Shown piece by piece: positions 35,999 through 44,105 of a DNA stretch of 64,000 bases. The translations under genes and the position numbers were made by a program. Source of the DNA: Duganella dendranthematis (lineage in GTDB: Bacteria; Pseudomonadota; Gammaproteobacteria; Burkholderiales; Burkholderiaceae_D); NCBI RefSeq assembly GCF_012849375.1, contig NZ_CP051684.1, positions 5,890,001-5,954,000 of the forward strand, written 5' to 3'. The stretch's first letter is position 1. Each line of letters opens with the position of its first letter. The notes beneath the pieces were generated by a model, which saw only the letters and a list, made by a program, of their open reading frames with translations, did no database searches and had not been told where the DNA came from.

Positions 35999-36428
35999 TC
36001 ACGGCAGACGCCAGTCCCTGATCGAAACCGCCGGTGCGGGCGTGGCGCTGCAACGCGTCCGTAAGCGATTTGTCCGTCACGCTGTGGCTACGGCCGCAGG
36101 ACGGACACACCATCAGGCATGACGCCGGCGCCCGCCTGGACGCCGCCAGCACGTAGTGCGACTTGCCGGCCGCGTCCAGCGCATGCCATTCCTTGTGCAC
36201 CAGGCCGCGCTGCTCCAGTTCACTCAAGACCCGGTAAATCGTCCCCAGGCTGACGCTGATGCCCATGGCGTTCAACGCCAGGAAGATGCGCTCGGCCGGT
36301 AGCGATTCCTGCGCGTGTTCATTCAGCACCTGCAAGACGCAGACGCGCGCGCTGGTCGGCCGCAGCCCCAGCTTGAGCAGTTGCGCGAACACCAGTGTTT
36401 CAGCGCTGGCGGATGGTGCGTTGTCCAT
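35922..36428 (-). CDS. Fur family transcriptional regulator, divergent (paralogue 3)
   Basis: A 168-residue Fur-fold regulator with winged-helix motif SLGTIYRVLSELEQRGLV. Structural zinc cysteines are present (CPSC and CNQC), but the regulatory HHDH motif is absent (segment ASCLMVCPSC). The last 20 or so residues after CNQC are Pro/Ala-rich and are read from DNA that also encodes the C terminus of the RND pump. The gene is divergent from a TonB receptor at 36618, with a TTAA repeat and a Fur box between them, suggesting control of that receptor. Confidence 0.85.
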   Translation of the reverse strand: MDNAPSASAETLVFAQLLKLGLRPTSARVCVLQVLNEHAQESLPAERIFLALNAMGISVSLGTIYRVLSELEQRGLVHKEWHALDAAGKSHYVLAASRRAPASCLMVCPSCGRSHSVTDKSLTDALQRHARTGGFDQGLASAVISIVCNQCASPAPSPAAQTPGTAPE

Positions 36429-36492
36429 AACTTTCTCGTCTCAAGGTTGATGCGGCTGACCGCGCAGGTGGCGGATGGTAGCGAAACCAGAA

Positions 36493-36507
36493 TTAACGCA
36501 GTATTAA
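36493..36507. promoter_or_regulatory. TTAA-N7-TTAA direct repeat in fur/receptor intergenic region
   Basis: TTAA half-sites begin at 36493 and 36504, 11 bases apart. The flanks (ATTAACGC, GTATTAAA) also resemble the site at 31741-31760. It may bring the Fur-like gene and receptor under the nearby two-component system. Confidence 0.5.
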
Positions 36508-36578
36508 AAAGTTGCAGGTTCACCACGGATGCCAAAAATATAATTTTTCGATTGTTGCTGCCTAAATTCGCAAACAAT

Positions 36579-36597
36579 AATGCGATTCGTTCTCATT
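36579..36597 (+). promoter_or_regulatory. Fur box upstream of TonB receptor
   Basis: AATGCGATTCGTTCTCATT is a close match to the 19-base Fur consensus palindrome. It ends 20 bases before the ATG at 36618 of the receptor gene. Confidence 0.75.
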
Positions 36598-36617
36598 TAT
36601 ATTTAGATTGAATTGAC

Positions 36618-38768
36618 ATGCATACCACTCTCACTCTCCGCTTGTCCCCGCTGGCCCTTATGTTGCACCTGGCGTTCGCCGCCCAGGCTCACGCCGCCGA
36701 ACCCACCGACACCACCCTGCCGAGCGTCACCGTCACCGGTGAGGCCGCCAAGGACGACTACCTGGTCAAGCGCACCAGCGCCGGCACCAAGACCGACACC
36801 GCCATCCGCGACCTGCCGCAAACCGTGACCGTGATCAACCAGGCGCTGATCAAGGACATCAGCATGCAGAGCATGGCCGATGTCGCCCGCTACGTGCCGG
36901 GCATTGGCATGGCCAATGGCGAGGGCAACCGCGATGCGCCGATCTTCCGCGGCAGCGCGAATGCTTCGGGCGACTTCTACATCGACGGCGTGCGCGACGA
37001 CGTCGAGTACTACCGCGATCTGTACAACGTCGAGCAGGTGGAAGCGCTGACCGGCCCGAATGCGATGATCTTCGGCCGTGGCGGTTCGGGCGGCCTGATC
37101 AACCGCGTCACCAAGCAAGCCAACTTCGGCGCACCGGTGCGCGCCGCCGACCTGACGCTGGGCAGCTACCAGAACCGCCGCCTCACCGTCGATGTCGGCC
37201 AAGCCATCAACGACACCATGGCGTTGCGCGTCACCGGCCTGGTGGAAGACTCCGAAGGCTACCAGCGCAATGCCACGCTGAAACGCTCCGGCATCAATCC
37301 GACGCTGGCCATCCGCCCGAACAAGGACACCCACATCGTGCTGGGCCTGGAGCACTTTGAAGACAAGCGCGCCGCCGACCGCGGCGTGCCGTCGCAGAAC
37401 GGTGTGCCGATGGACCTGCCGGTTGACGCCTTCTTTGGCGATGCCAGCGCCGACAGCCGCCCTACCCGCGTCAACTCCAACGCCTTCAGCGCCGTCATCG
37501 ATTATGAAATCGGCGGCGGCATGCATCTGTCGAACAAGACCCGCTACACCGACTACGACAAGTTCTACCAGAACTACAACGCCGGCGCGATCAACGTCAA
37601 GGCCGGCACGGTGCCGATCTCCGCGTACAACAACCACCAGTGGCGCAAGAACCTGTTCAACCAGACCGACCTGACCTTCGACGTCAGCACCGGCGGCGTC
37701 CGCCACAAGTTCCTGACCGGTTTGGAACTTGGCAAGCAGGACACCGACTACCTGCGCACGACCGGCCTGTTCTCTAACAACAGCACCTCCATCAACGTGC
37801 CGCTGGCCAGCCCGGACGGCAGCCTGCCGGTCAACTACGTGCTCGGCGGCAGCAGCGCCGACCGCGACGGCAACAGCACCGCCAAGATCGCCGGCGTCTA
37901 TATCCAGGACCAGATCGAACTGACGCCGCAATGGCAACTGATCGCCGGCCTGCGCTACGACAGCTTCAAGCTGGATTACCACAACAACGTGGCGGCCGGT
38001 CTGCGCGCCATTCCAGCCAGCGCCGCCGATCTGTCCAGCAGCGACAGCCTGGTGTCCCCGCGCGTCGGCCTGCTGTACAAACCGGCGCCGGCCGCTACCC
38101 TGTACGCCAACTACAGTGTTGCGTCGTTTCCGCGCGGCGGCGACCAGTTGAGCAGCCTGACCAGCATCAACCAGGGCTTGAAGCCGGAAAAATTCATCAA
38201 CTATGAAATCGGCGGCAAGCTGGAAATCAACCCAGACCTGCTGGCCACGCTGGCGGTGTATCGCCTGAACCGCAACAACGTGGCGGTGGTCAATCCCGCC
38301 ACTGGCATCGCCGATCGTTTGGTCGACGGCCAGCGCACCAACGGGGTGGAAATTGGCATCAACGGCAAGCTGACCAGCGCGTGGAGTATCAATGGCGGCT
38401 ACGCCCACCAGGACGCCAAGCTGCTGGCCACCGCCTCCGCCACCGCGCTGAACGGCGCCATCGTCGGCATGGTGCCGAAGAACACGCTGTCGCTGTGGAA
38501 TCGTTATGACTTCACGCAGGCGCTGGGCGCCGGCCTGGGGCTGATTCGCCGCGACGATATGTTTGCGTCGACCAGCAACACGGTGGTGCTGCCGAGCTAC
38601 ACGCGGGTGGATGCTGCGCTGTTCTACACCATCAACGCGAACTACAAGCTGCAGGTCAATGTCGAGAATCTGACCGACAAGAAGTACTACCTCTACGCCA
38701 ACGGTGACAACAACATCACCCCAGGCTCGCCGCGCGCCTACCGCGTCAGCCTGCACGCCAACTTCTAA
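36618..38768 (+). CDS. TonB-dependent siderophore receptor
   Basis: A 716-residue outer-membrane receptor: signal peptide ending AAQAHAAE, TonB-box region (LPSVTVTGEA), plug with RGSANASGDFYIDGVRDD and VEALTGPNAMIFGRGGSGG, and a barrel ending in HANF. The plug resembles that of the STN receptor at 23248 (RGYNSSADFYLNGMRDD) but without an STN domain. The substrate is likely a ferric siderophore, type unknown. A Fur box lies just upstream and a divergent Fur-like gene 190 bases away. A hairpin follows the stop. Confidence 0.9.
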   Translation: MHTTLTLRLSPLALMLHLAFAAQAHAAEPTDTTLPSVTVTGEAAKDDYLVKRTSAGTKTDTAIRDLPQTVTVINQALIKDISMQSMADVARYVPGIGMANGEGNRDAPIFRGSANASGDFYIDGVRDDVEYYRDLYNVEQVEALTGPNAMIFGRGGSGGLINRVTKQANFGAPVRAADLTLGSYQNRRLTVDVGQAINDTMALRVTGLVEDSEGYQRNATLKRSGINPTLAIRPNKDTHIVLGLEHFEDKRAADRGVPSQNGVPMDLPVDAFFGDASADSRPTRVNSNAFSAVIDYEIGGGMHLSNKTRYTDYDKFYQNYNAGAINVKAGTVPISAYNNHQWRKNLFNQTDLTFDVSTGGVRHKFLTGLELGKQDTDYLRTTGLFSNNSTSINVPLASPDGSLPVNYVLGGSSADRDGNSTAKIAGVYIQDQIELTPQWQLIAGLRYDSFKLDYHNNVAAGLRAIPASAADLSSSDSLVSPRVGLLYKPAPAATLYANYSVASFPRGGDQLSSLTSINQGLKPEKFINYEIGGKLEINPDLLATLAVYRLNRNNVAVVNPATGIADRLVDGQRTNGVEIGINGKLTSAWSINGGYAHQDAKLLATASATALNGAIVGMVPKNTLSLWNRYDFTQALGAGLGLIRRDDMFASTSNTVVLPSYTRVDAALFYTINANYKLQVNVENLTDKKYYLYANGDNNITPGSPRAYRVSLHANF

Positions 38769-38775
38769 GTTGCAC

Positions 38776-38802
38776 GGCCTGCCAGCGCAATGCTGGTGGG
38801 CC
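38776..38802 (+). terminator. Probable terminator after the 36618 receptor gene
   Basis: GGCCTGCCAGC and GCTGGTGGGCC form an 11-bp stem (9 pairs matched) with loop GCAAT, starting eight bases after the stop codon and followed by a short T-containing stretch. The T-tract is weak, so it may be only partly efficient. Confidence 0.5.
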
Positions 38803-38821
38803 TTCTACGTACCAACCACAG

Positions 38822-38844
38822 TTGCGAATGAGTCGCATTTGCAA
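38822..38844 (+). promoter_or_regulatory. Fur-box-like palindrome upstream of fourth TonB receptor
   Basis: TTGCGAATG and CATTTGCAA form inverted arms (8 of 9 matching) around AGTCG. Spacing and the central AATG/CATT fit Fur sites. It overlaps the in-frame codon at 38822, which therefore is unlikely to be the start of the receptor; ATG 38879 is used instead. Confidence 0.65.
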
Positions 38845-38878
38845 TATGATCGGCATTTTTCCTCCCACAATTTCCTTC

Positions 38879-40993
38879 ATGACCAACATCTCCCGACCGC
38901 GTTTCTTCTACCTGTTCTTCGCCGCGCCATTGGCTTGCGCGCACTTGCCTGGCATGGCCCAGACGGAGGACGAGCAAGTCCTGAAGGCGGTGCAAATCAC
39001 CGCAGCCCGCGCCCAGGGCTTCACGCCTAACACGGTCGAGGCCGGCAGTTTCCGTGGTTCGGACGTGATGGAGGTGCCGTCCACCGTTAATGTCATCACG
39101 CGCGAAGTGCTGGACCTGCAAGCGGCCGGCGGCCTGTACGACGCGGTGCGCAACACCGCCGGCGTCACCCGCCAGCAAAACGGCGGCGACACCTGGGACC
39201 AGCTGGTGATTCGCGGCATCGCCGTGGAAAACCGCACCAACTACCGCCTGAACGGCTCGGTGCCGATCATGAACTTCTCGCAGGTGCCGATGGAGAACAA
39301 GGAGCGCGTCGAAGTGCTCAAAGGCGCCTCGGCGCTGTACTACGGCTTCACCTCGCCGGCCGGCGTGGTCAACTTCGTCACCAAGCGCGCGGGCAACACG
39401 CCGGTCACCAGCGCCGGCCTGACGCTGGATGACCAGGGCACGGCGGTGGCCAACATCGATGTCGGCCGCCGCTTCGGCGAGCAGAACGAATTCGGCGTGC
39501 GCATCAACGCCGCCGGCGGCGCGCTCGGCACCTTCCTCGACCACGTCGGCAACGGCAACCGCGAGTTCGCTTCGGCCGCGCTGGACTGGCGCGTCAACAA
39601 CCGCCTGCTGCTGAAGGCCGACCTGGAATACGATCACCGCAAGGTCACCGAGGAAGCCGCCGTAACGCTGCCGACCGCCGTCAATGGCGTCATCACGCTG
39701 CCACGCGCGGTCGATCCTTCGCGGTTGGTCGGACCGGAGATGGCCAAGTTCGACGCTACCAGCAAGCTGGCCGCACTGCGCGCCGACTACGCGCTGGGCG
39801 ACGGCTGGGCGTTGACCTTGGAAGGCGGCCACTCGGAAGTGGCGCGCGATCGCAATCTGGCAATCTTCCGCTTCACCAATAACGCCACTGTCGCAACCGG
39901 CGCTGGCCGCATCACCGGCAACCAGCAGCACCACGTGGTCGGCTCGGACAGCCTGCGGGCGGAACTGTTTGGCACCGCTGTCACCGGTCCCGTCAAGCAT
40001 GAGATCACTTTCGGCGTGAGCCGCACCGACAAGAGCCAGGACCCGATTTACCAGAGCAACTACACGGTCGCCGCGCAGAATCTGTACGATCCGGTACCGA
40101 TTACCGCCATCACCTACGCCGCCAAGCCGACCACGCCCACCACGGCGGCGCTGGACACCAGCGATACCGGCGTCTACGCGCTGGACCGCCTGACCTTCTC
40201 GCCGCAGTGGCAAGTCATCGGCGGCGTGCGGAAGGTCAATTACAAGAGTGATCAAGGTGTAAACCACTACACGGCTGACAAAAACACGCCGATGGCGGCG
40301 GTAATCTACCGTCCGTTGGCCGACCTGTCGTTCTATGCATCGGCCGCGCAAGGTCTGGAGGAAGGCGAGCCGGCGCCGACCGGCACCGTCAACCAGAATG
40401 AACGCATGGCCCCTGGCGTCAGCAAGCAGAAGGAACTGGGCGTGCGCTGGCGCACGCCGGGCGGCACGCTGCTGTCGGCGGCGCTGTTCGATATCAACCG
40501 TCCTGGCTATTACACCAATACCGCCAACGTATTTGTGGCCGATGGCGAACAGCACTATCGCGGCGTGGAGCTGTCCACGCAGGGGCAGTTGGCGCGCAAC
40601 CTGGCGTGGCAAACGTCGGCGCAGTTGCTGAATCCCGAGTTCCGCAAGATCAGCGACGCCTACAACGGCAAGCTGCCCGAGAACGCTTCCAAGCAAACCG
40701 GCAGCGCCTTCCTGTCTTATGCGCTGGACGACTATCTGCCGGGCTTCTCACTGAACACCGGCGCGTATTACACCGGCCGTCGTCCGGTCAACGATCTGGA
40801 TCAGGCCTTCCTCGGCGGCGTGACGCTGTTCACGGCCGGCGGCCGCTACATCACGCAAACGCTGGGCAAGCGTACCACCTGGCAGATCAACGTCGAGAAT
40901 CTGGGCGCCAAGCAGTACTGGGCAGCGGCCGGCACCCGTCTGGCAGCCGGCGCGCCGCGCACCGTCAAGCTGACCATGAAGGTAGACCTTTGA
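38879..40993 (+). CDS. TonB-dependent siderophore-type receptor heading a PstS-like operon
   Basis: A 704-residue outer-membrane receptor: signal peptide (FFYLFFAAPLACAHLPGMAQ), plug (EVPSTVNVITREVLDL; RVEVLKGASALYYGF) and barrel ending MKVDL. Start ATG 38879 is chosen because upstream candidates overlap a Fur-like palindrome. The plug belongs to the ferric-siderophore group. Its stop overlaps the next gene, and two phosphate-binding-protein relatives follow, an unusual set that suggests import of a phosphorylated or anionic iron chelate; this is inference. Confidence 0.88.
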   Translation: MTNISRPRFFYLFFAAPLACAHLPGMAQTEDEQVLKAVQITAARAQGFTPNTVEAGSFRGSDVMEVPSTVNVITREVLDLQAAGGLYDAVRNTAGVTRQQNGGDTWDQLVIRGIAVENRTNYRLNGSVPIMNFSQVPMENKERVEVLKGASALYYGFTSPAGVVNFVTKRAGNTPVTSAGLTLDDQGTAVANIDVGRRFGEQNEFGVRINAAGGALGTFLDHVGNGNREFASAALDWRVNNRLLLKADLEYDHRKVTEEAAVTLPTAVNGVITLPRAVDPSRLVGPEMAKFDATSKLAALRADYALGDGWALTLEGGHSEVARDRNLAIFRFTNNATVATGAGRITGNQQHHVVGSDSLRAELFGTAVTGPVKHEITFGVSRTDKSQDPIYQSNYTVAAQNLYDPVPITAITYAAKPTTPTTAALDTSDTGVYALDRLTFSPQWQVIGGVRKVNYKSDQGVNHYTADKNTPMAAVIYRPLADLSFYASAAQGLEEGEPAPTGTVNQNERMAPGVSKQKELGVRWRTPGGTLLSAALFDINRPGYYTNTANVFVADGEQHYRGVELSTQGQLARNLAWQTSAQLLNPEFRKISDAYNGKLPENASKQTGSAFLSYALDDYLPGFSLNTGAYYTGRRPVNDLDQAFLGGVTLFTAGGRYITQTLGKRTTWQINVENLGAKQYWAAAGTRLAAGAPRTVKLTMKVDL

Positions 40994-41748
40994 GCGCGCG
41001 CCGCACCTTGATGGCACTGATGCTGGCGGGCGGCCTGACGCTGGCCTGCAACGCCAGCGCGCAGCAGCCGGCGACACCGGTAGCCGCGTCCCTGGTGTCG
41101 AAGCCAGCACCCTTCCCCGGCAAGAAAATCATGCTGGTGGTTCGCGTCGAGGGCAAGAGTTTGCCGTTTGACGAGAAAATCAAAGCGCATCTGGAAGCGC
41201 GCGGCTACAAGGTCACGCTGCAGAGCCAGTATGCGCCGGTGCAGCAGGCACAAGGAGCGGATTTGGTGATTCTGTCAGCCACCATCCGCAGCCGCGACCT
41301 GCTGGGCGCTTACCGCGACATCAAGGCACCGCTGATGACCTGGGAAATGGACCTCCTGGACGACCTGTCCATGACCGGCAAGCGCGCCGGCACCGATTAC
41401 GGCACAGTAGAAAAATCACGTTACGTCTGGCTGGTCAACGCGCCGCACCCGATGGCGGCGGGACTGCCGGCTGGCGTGATCGACATCTACCAGAAGCAGG
41501 CCACGATGAGCTGGGGCAAGCCGGGCCTCGGCGCGACCACCATCGCGACCATCTATGGCGAACCTGAGAAGGCGGCCATCTTCGGCTACGAGCGCGGCGC
41601 CACCATGGACTACGAAAGCCTGGCGCCCGCACGCCGCGTGATGTTTTTCTTGGATAACGAGACGTTTACCAATCTGTCGCCCGCTGGCGGCCAGTTGTTT
41701 GACGCCGCCGTCGACTGGGCACTGGCCGCACCGCAAGGAGCCAAATAA
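40990..41748 (+). CDS. Exported protein with class I GATase-like fold
   Basis: A 252-residue protein. TTG 40990 overlaps the receptor stop (TTGA) and has AAGG seven bases upstream; it gives a proper signal peptide (SARRTLMALMLAGGL to about residue 25). ATG 41011 is the alternative. The mature domain (KIMLVVRVEGKSLPFDEKI, ADLVILSATIRS, PLMTWEMDLLDDLSMTG, VNAPHPMAAGL, AIFGYERGA) is like a domain often attached to large secreted proteins in Planctomycetes and Verrucomicrobia, related in fold to ThuA/GATase. No catalytic Cys is evident. Free-standing next to a TonB receptor it is unusual. Confidence 0.7.
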   Translation: MSARRTLMALMLAGGLTLACNASAQQPATPVAASLVSKPAPFPGKKIMLVVRVEGKSLPFDEKIKAHLEARGYKVTLQSQYAPVQQAQGADLVILSATIRSRDLLGAYRDIKAPLMTWEMDLLDDLSMTGKRAGTDYGTVEKSRYVWLVNAPHPMAAGLPAGVIDIYQKQATMSWGKPGLGATTIATIYGEPEKAAIFGYERGATMDYESLAPARRVMFFLDNETFTNLSPAGGQLFDAAVDWALAAPQGAK

Positions 41749-42797
41749 TGGCGTCATCATGCCGCTTTCGTTCGCATCTTCGCCTGCTGCTCGGCGGCCT
41801 TCTGGCAGCCAGCACGGCCAGCGCGTCGGCTGCCGGCGCCAGCCGTTCGCTGGACGCCACCCTGCCCACTTATCAGCCGCAGCGCGTCAGCATCTCACCA
41901 GACGCCAGCTACCTGGCGGCCGACGGCGCGGTGCACCTCTCCGGCGCCGAGCACGTCCAATACATTGTCGAACGCTTCAACACGCTGTTCACCAGCAGCC
42001 ATCCCGACATCCGCTTTGCGGTGGACGGCAAAGGCACCACCAGCGCCGTGCCACTGCTCATGCACGGGAAGACCCTGTTCGGCGCCATGGGCCGTGCCAT
42101 CAACCCGATCGAAGCGGTCCCGTACCGCAAGATTGTGGGCGCCGACGCGCTGGAAATCCGAATCGCCCGCACCAGCAGCGACACCAGCGGCCATCTGGCG
42201 ACCACACTGGCGGTGTACGTCAACCGCAGCAATCCGCTGACGCAAATCAGCGCAGAAAACGTCGCCCGCATCCTTTCCATCAGCAACCCGAACGGCGACT
42301 ATTCAGCCTGGGGCCAGCTCGGCCTGAAAGGTGAATGGACGCAACGCGCGATCCACCCATACGGCACGTCGGAATACACCGGCTTTGGCGACTACTTGCA
42401 GCAGACACACCTGCACGGCCGCCAGCTCGCACCGCTGCACGAGCAACTGGGCAACACCGAAGCCATCCTCAAGCGCATCGGCAGCGACCTGGCCGGCATC
42501 GGTATCGCGGCCATCGGCATGGAGAACCCGCAGGTCAGGCAACTGGCTATCCTCAACGAAGCACGCCAGCTAACCACCGGCACCCCGGCCGAAGTTTCCG
42601 ATGGCAGCTATCCATATGGCCGCTGGCTGTATTTCTACGTGCGCCGGCTGCCCGGCAAACCGGTCGACCCACTCGTGCGGGAGTATCTGCGGCTGGTGCT
42701 GTCGCTCCATGGCCAGCAGATCATCGCCGACCAGCCAGACGGCTACATCCCGCTGACCGCCGCCCAAGCAGCGGCTGAACTATCGAAACTGGATTAA
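41748..42797 (+). CDS. PstS-like periplasmic binding protein
   Basis: A 349-residue exported protein. After the signal peptide (LLLGGLLAASTASASAAG) it follows the PBP_like_2/PstS pattern: DGKGTTSAVPLLMHGKTLFGAMGR matches in layout the phosphate-site region of PstS, and VNRSNPLTQISAENVARI and PLVREYLRLVLS are family motifs. PstS binds phosphate in the periplasm for an ABC importer, but no pstCAB genes are present. ATG 41748 shares a base with the previous stop, showing tight coupling with the receptor operon. Confidence 0.82.
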   Translation: MASSCRFRSHLRLLLGGLLAASTASASAAGASRSLDATLPTYQPQRVSISPDASYLAADGAVHLSGAEHVQYIVERFNTLFTSSHPDIRFAVDGKGTTSAVPLLMHGKTLFGAMGRAINPIEAVPYRKIVGADALEIRIARTSSDTSGHLATTLAVYVNRSNPLTQISAENVARILSISNPNGDYSAWGQLGLKGEWTQRAIHPYGTSEYTGFGDYLQQTHLHGRQLAPLHEQLGNTEAILKRIGSDLAGIGIAAIGMENPQVRQLAILNEARQLTTGTPAEVSDGSYPYGRWLYFYVRRLPGKPVDPLVREYLRLVLSLHGQQIIADQPDGYIPLTAAQAAAELSKLD

Positions 42798-42802
42798 TCG
42801 CC

Positions 42803-43873
42803 ATGCCCAAACAATTAACCAGCCGCATGCTGCTGGCCGCTGGCGTACTGCTATGCGCCGGCCATTCCGGCGCCGCCACGTCCGCCCCGGCGCCGGACGC
42901 CAGCGCAGCGCCGTACGTGCCTCAGGCCGTGACAGTCACCGCCAGCCAGCCGTATGTGCTGCGCGATGGTAGCGTCGCCATCGTCGGCAACGACGGGCTG
43001 GAAGACGTCATCCAGTCGCTGAACGCGCTGTTCACCAAAACACACCCTGCTGTGCGATTCAGCCTGCGCATGGAGGGCTCGTCGGCCGGCATGCCGGCGC
43101 TGACTGCCGGCGCCTCCGCTTTCGCGCCACTGACGCGCGATATGTGGCCCGGCGACCGCAGCGCTTTCCGCCAGGTTTTCGGCTACGACGCAACGCCGAT
43201 CCGTATCGGCTACAACGGCCACGGCCCGCGCCCCCCCCGAACAAGACGCCGCCGGCCGCCTACGTGAATCTGAACAATCCACTGCCCGGCCTTAGCATCC
43301 AGCAGTTTGCGCAGATCTTTACTGCCGGCGCACAGCAAGGCGACCTCAACACTTGGTCACAACTTGGCCTCAATGGCGAATACGCGCAACGCCGTATCCA
43401 CGCTTATGGGCTGCGCGACGACGGCGGCTTTGCCACCGGGATGCGCGTTGCGCGCTTCGGCGGCAGGCCGTTCGCCATCAAATACGAAGCCTTGCCAACC
43501 CGGGAAGCCGTGTTGCGCGCCGTGGCAGCCGATCCGTTTGGCATCGGTTTGCTGGGCTGGGTGGACGCCGCCAAGACCACCAGCCAAGTGCGCGTGCTGC
43601 CGCTGGCCACCAACAACGGCGGCGACTATCACACGCCGGCCTATGATGAGGTGCGGCGCGGACAATATCCGCTGTCGGCCGCAGTCCAGTTCTATGTGAA
43701 CCGCGCGCCGGGCAAAGCCGCTCGATCCGTTGGTGCGCGAGTATCTGCGACTCGCTCTGTCGCGCGAAGGACAGGATATCCTGGCGCGCCAATACGCCTC
43801 GGAAGAAGGCTATGTACCACTTAGCCCGGGCGACCTGGCACAGGAACTGGCCAAGCTCGAAGCGATGCAGTAG
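42803..43873 (+). pseudogene. Second PstS-like binding protein with two frameshifts
   Basis: Starts with ATG 42803 and a signal peptide (MLLAAGVLLCAGHSGA) and aligns along its length with the preceding PstS-like protein. The first frame fails at a run of eight C residues (43231-43238) and stops at 43267. The homologous sequence continues in another frame (AYVNLNNPLPGLSIQQFAQ) to about 43715, where one extra base (AAAGCCG) returns it to the first frame (PLDPLVREYLRLALSREG), ending in TAG 43871-43873. The two shifts cancel, but about 480 bases between them are read out of frame. Either a pseudogene or two sequencing errors; the C-run is a suspect for error. Confidence 0.8.
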
Positions 43874-44027
43874 CGGCCGCGCCAGCATAACTGATCCTGC
43901 ACAGGTCGCACTGGCCGAGTGCACCGCCTTCGGTCGAGCCGCAACAGCGCGCCCGAGCGGTACCGTGCCAGCCGCTGATCTTTCGCTTCCACCGACTAAG
44001 ACGGTTTAAATCGCTGGCTGCAAATAA

Positions 44028-44078
44028 AAGGCCGTTGATGACTTAAACCAAATCATCGACTGCCTTCTATTTTTTCTT
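44028..44078 (+). terminator. Terminator between PstS-like operon and guaA
   Basis: AAGGCCGTTGATGA and TCATCGACTGCCTT form a 14-bp stem (12 matched) with an 11-base loop, followed by CTATTTTTTCTT. On the minus strand it is preceded by an A-run and followed by TTTTATTT, so it may also terminate guaA, whose stop is at 44106. Confidence 0.75.
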
Positions 44079-44105
44079 ACAAATCAATTAGTTATAGCGA
44101 GCTCT

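Noticed and set aside
36603..38756. 717-codon minus-strand frame opposite a TonB receptor
   Set aside because: Shadow of the receptor gene at 36618; composition is dominated by Val/Gly/His/Arg with no domain.
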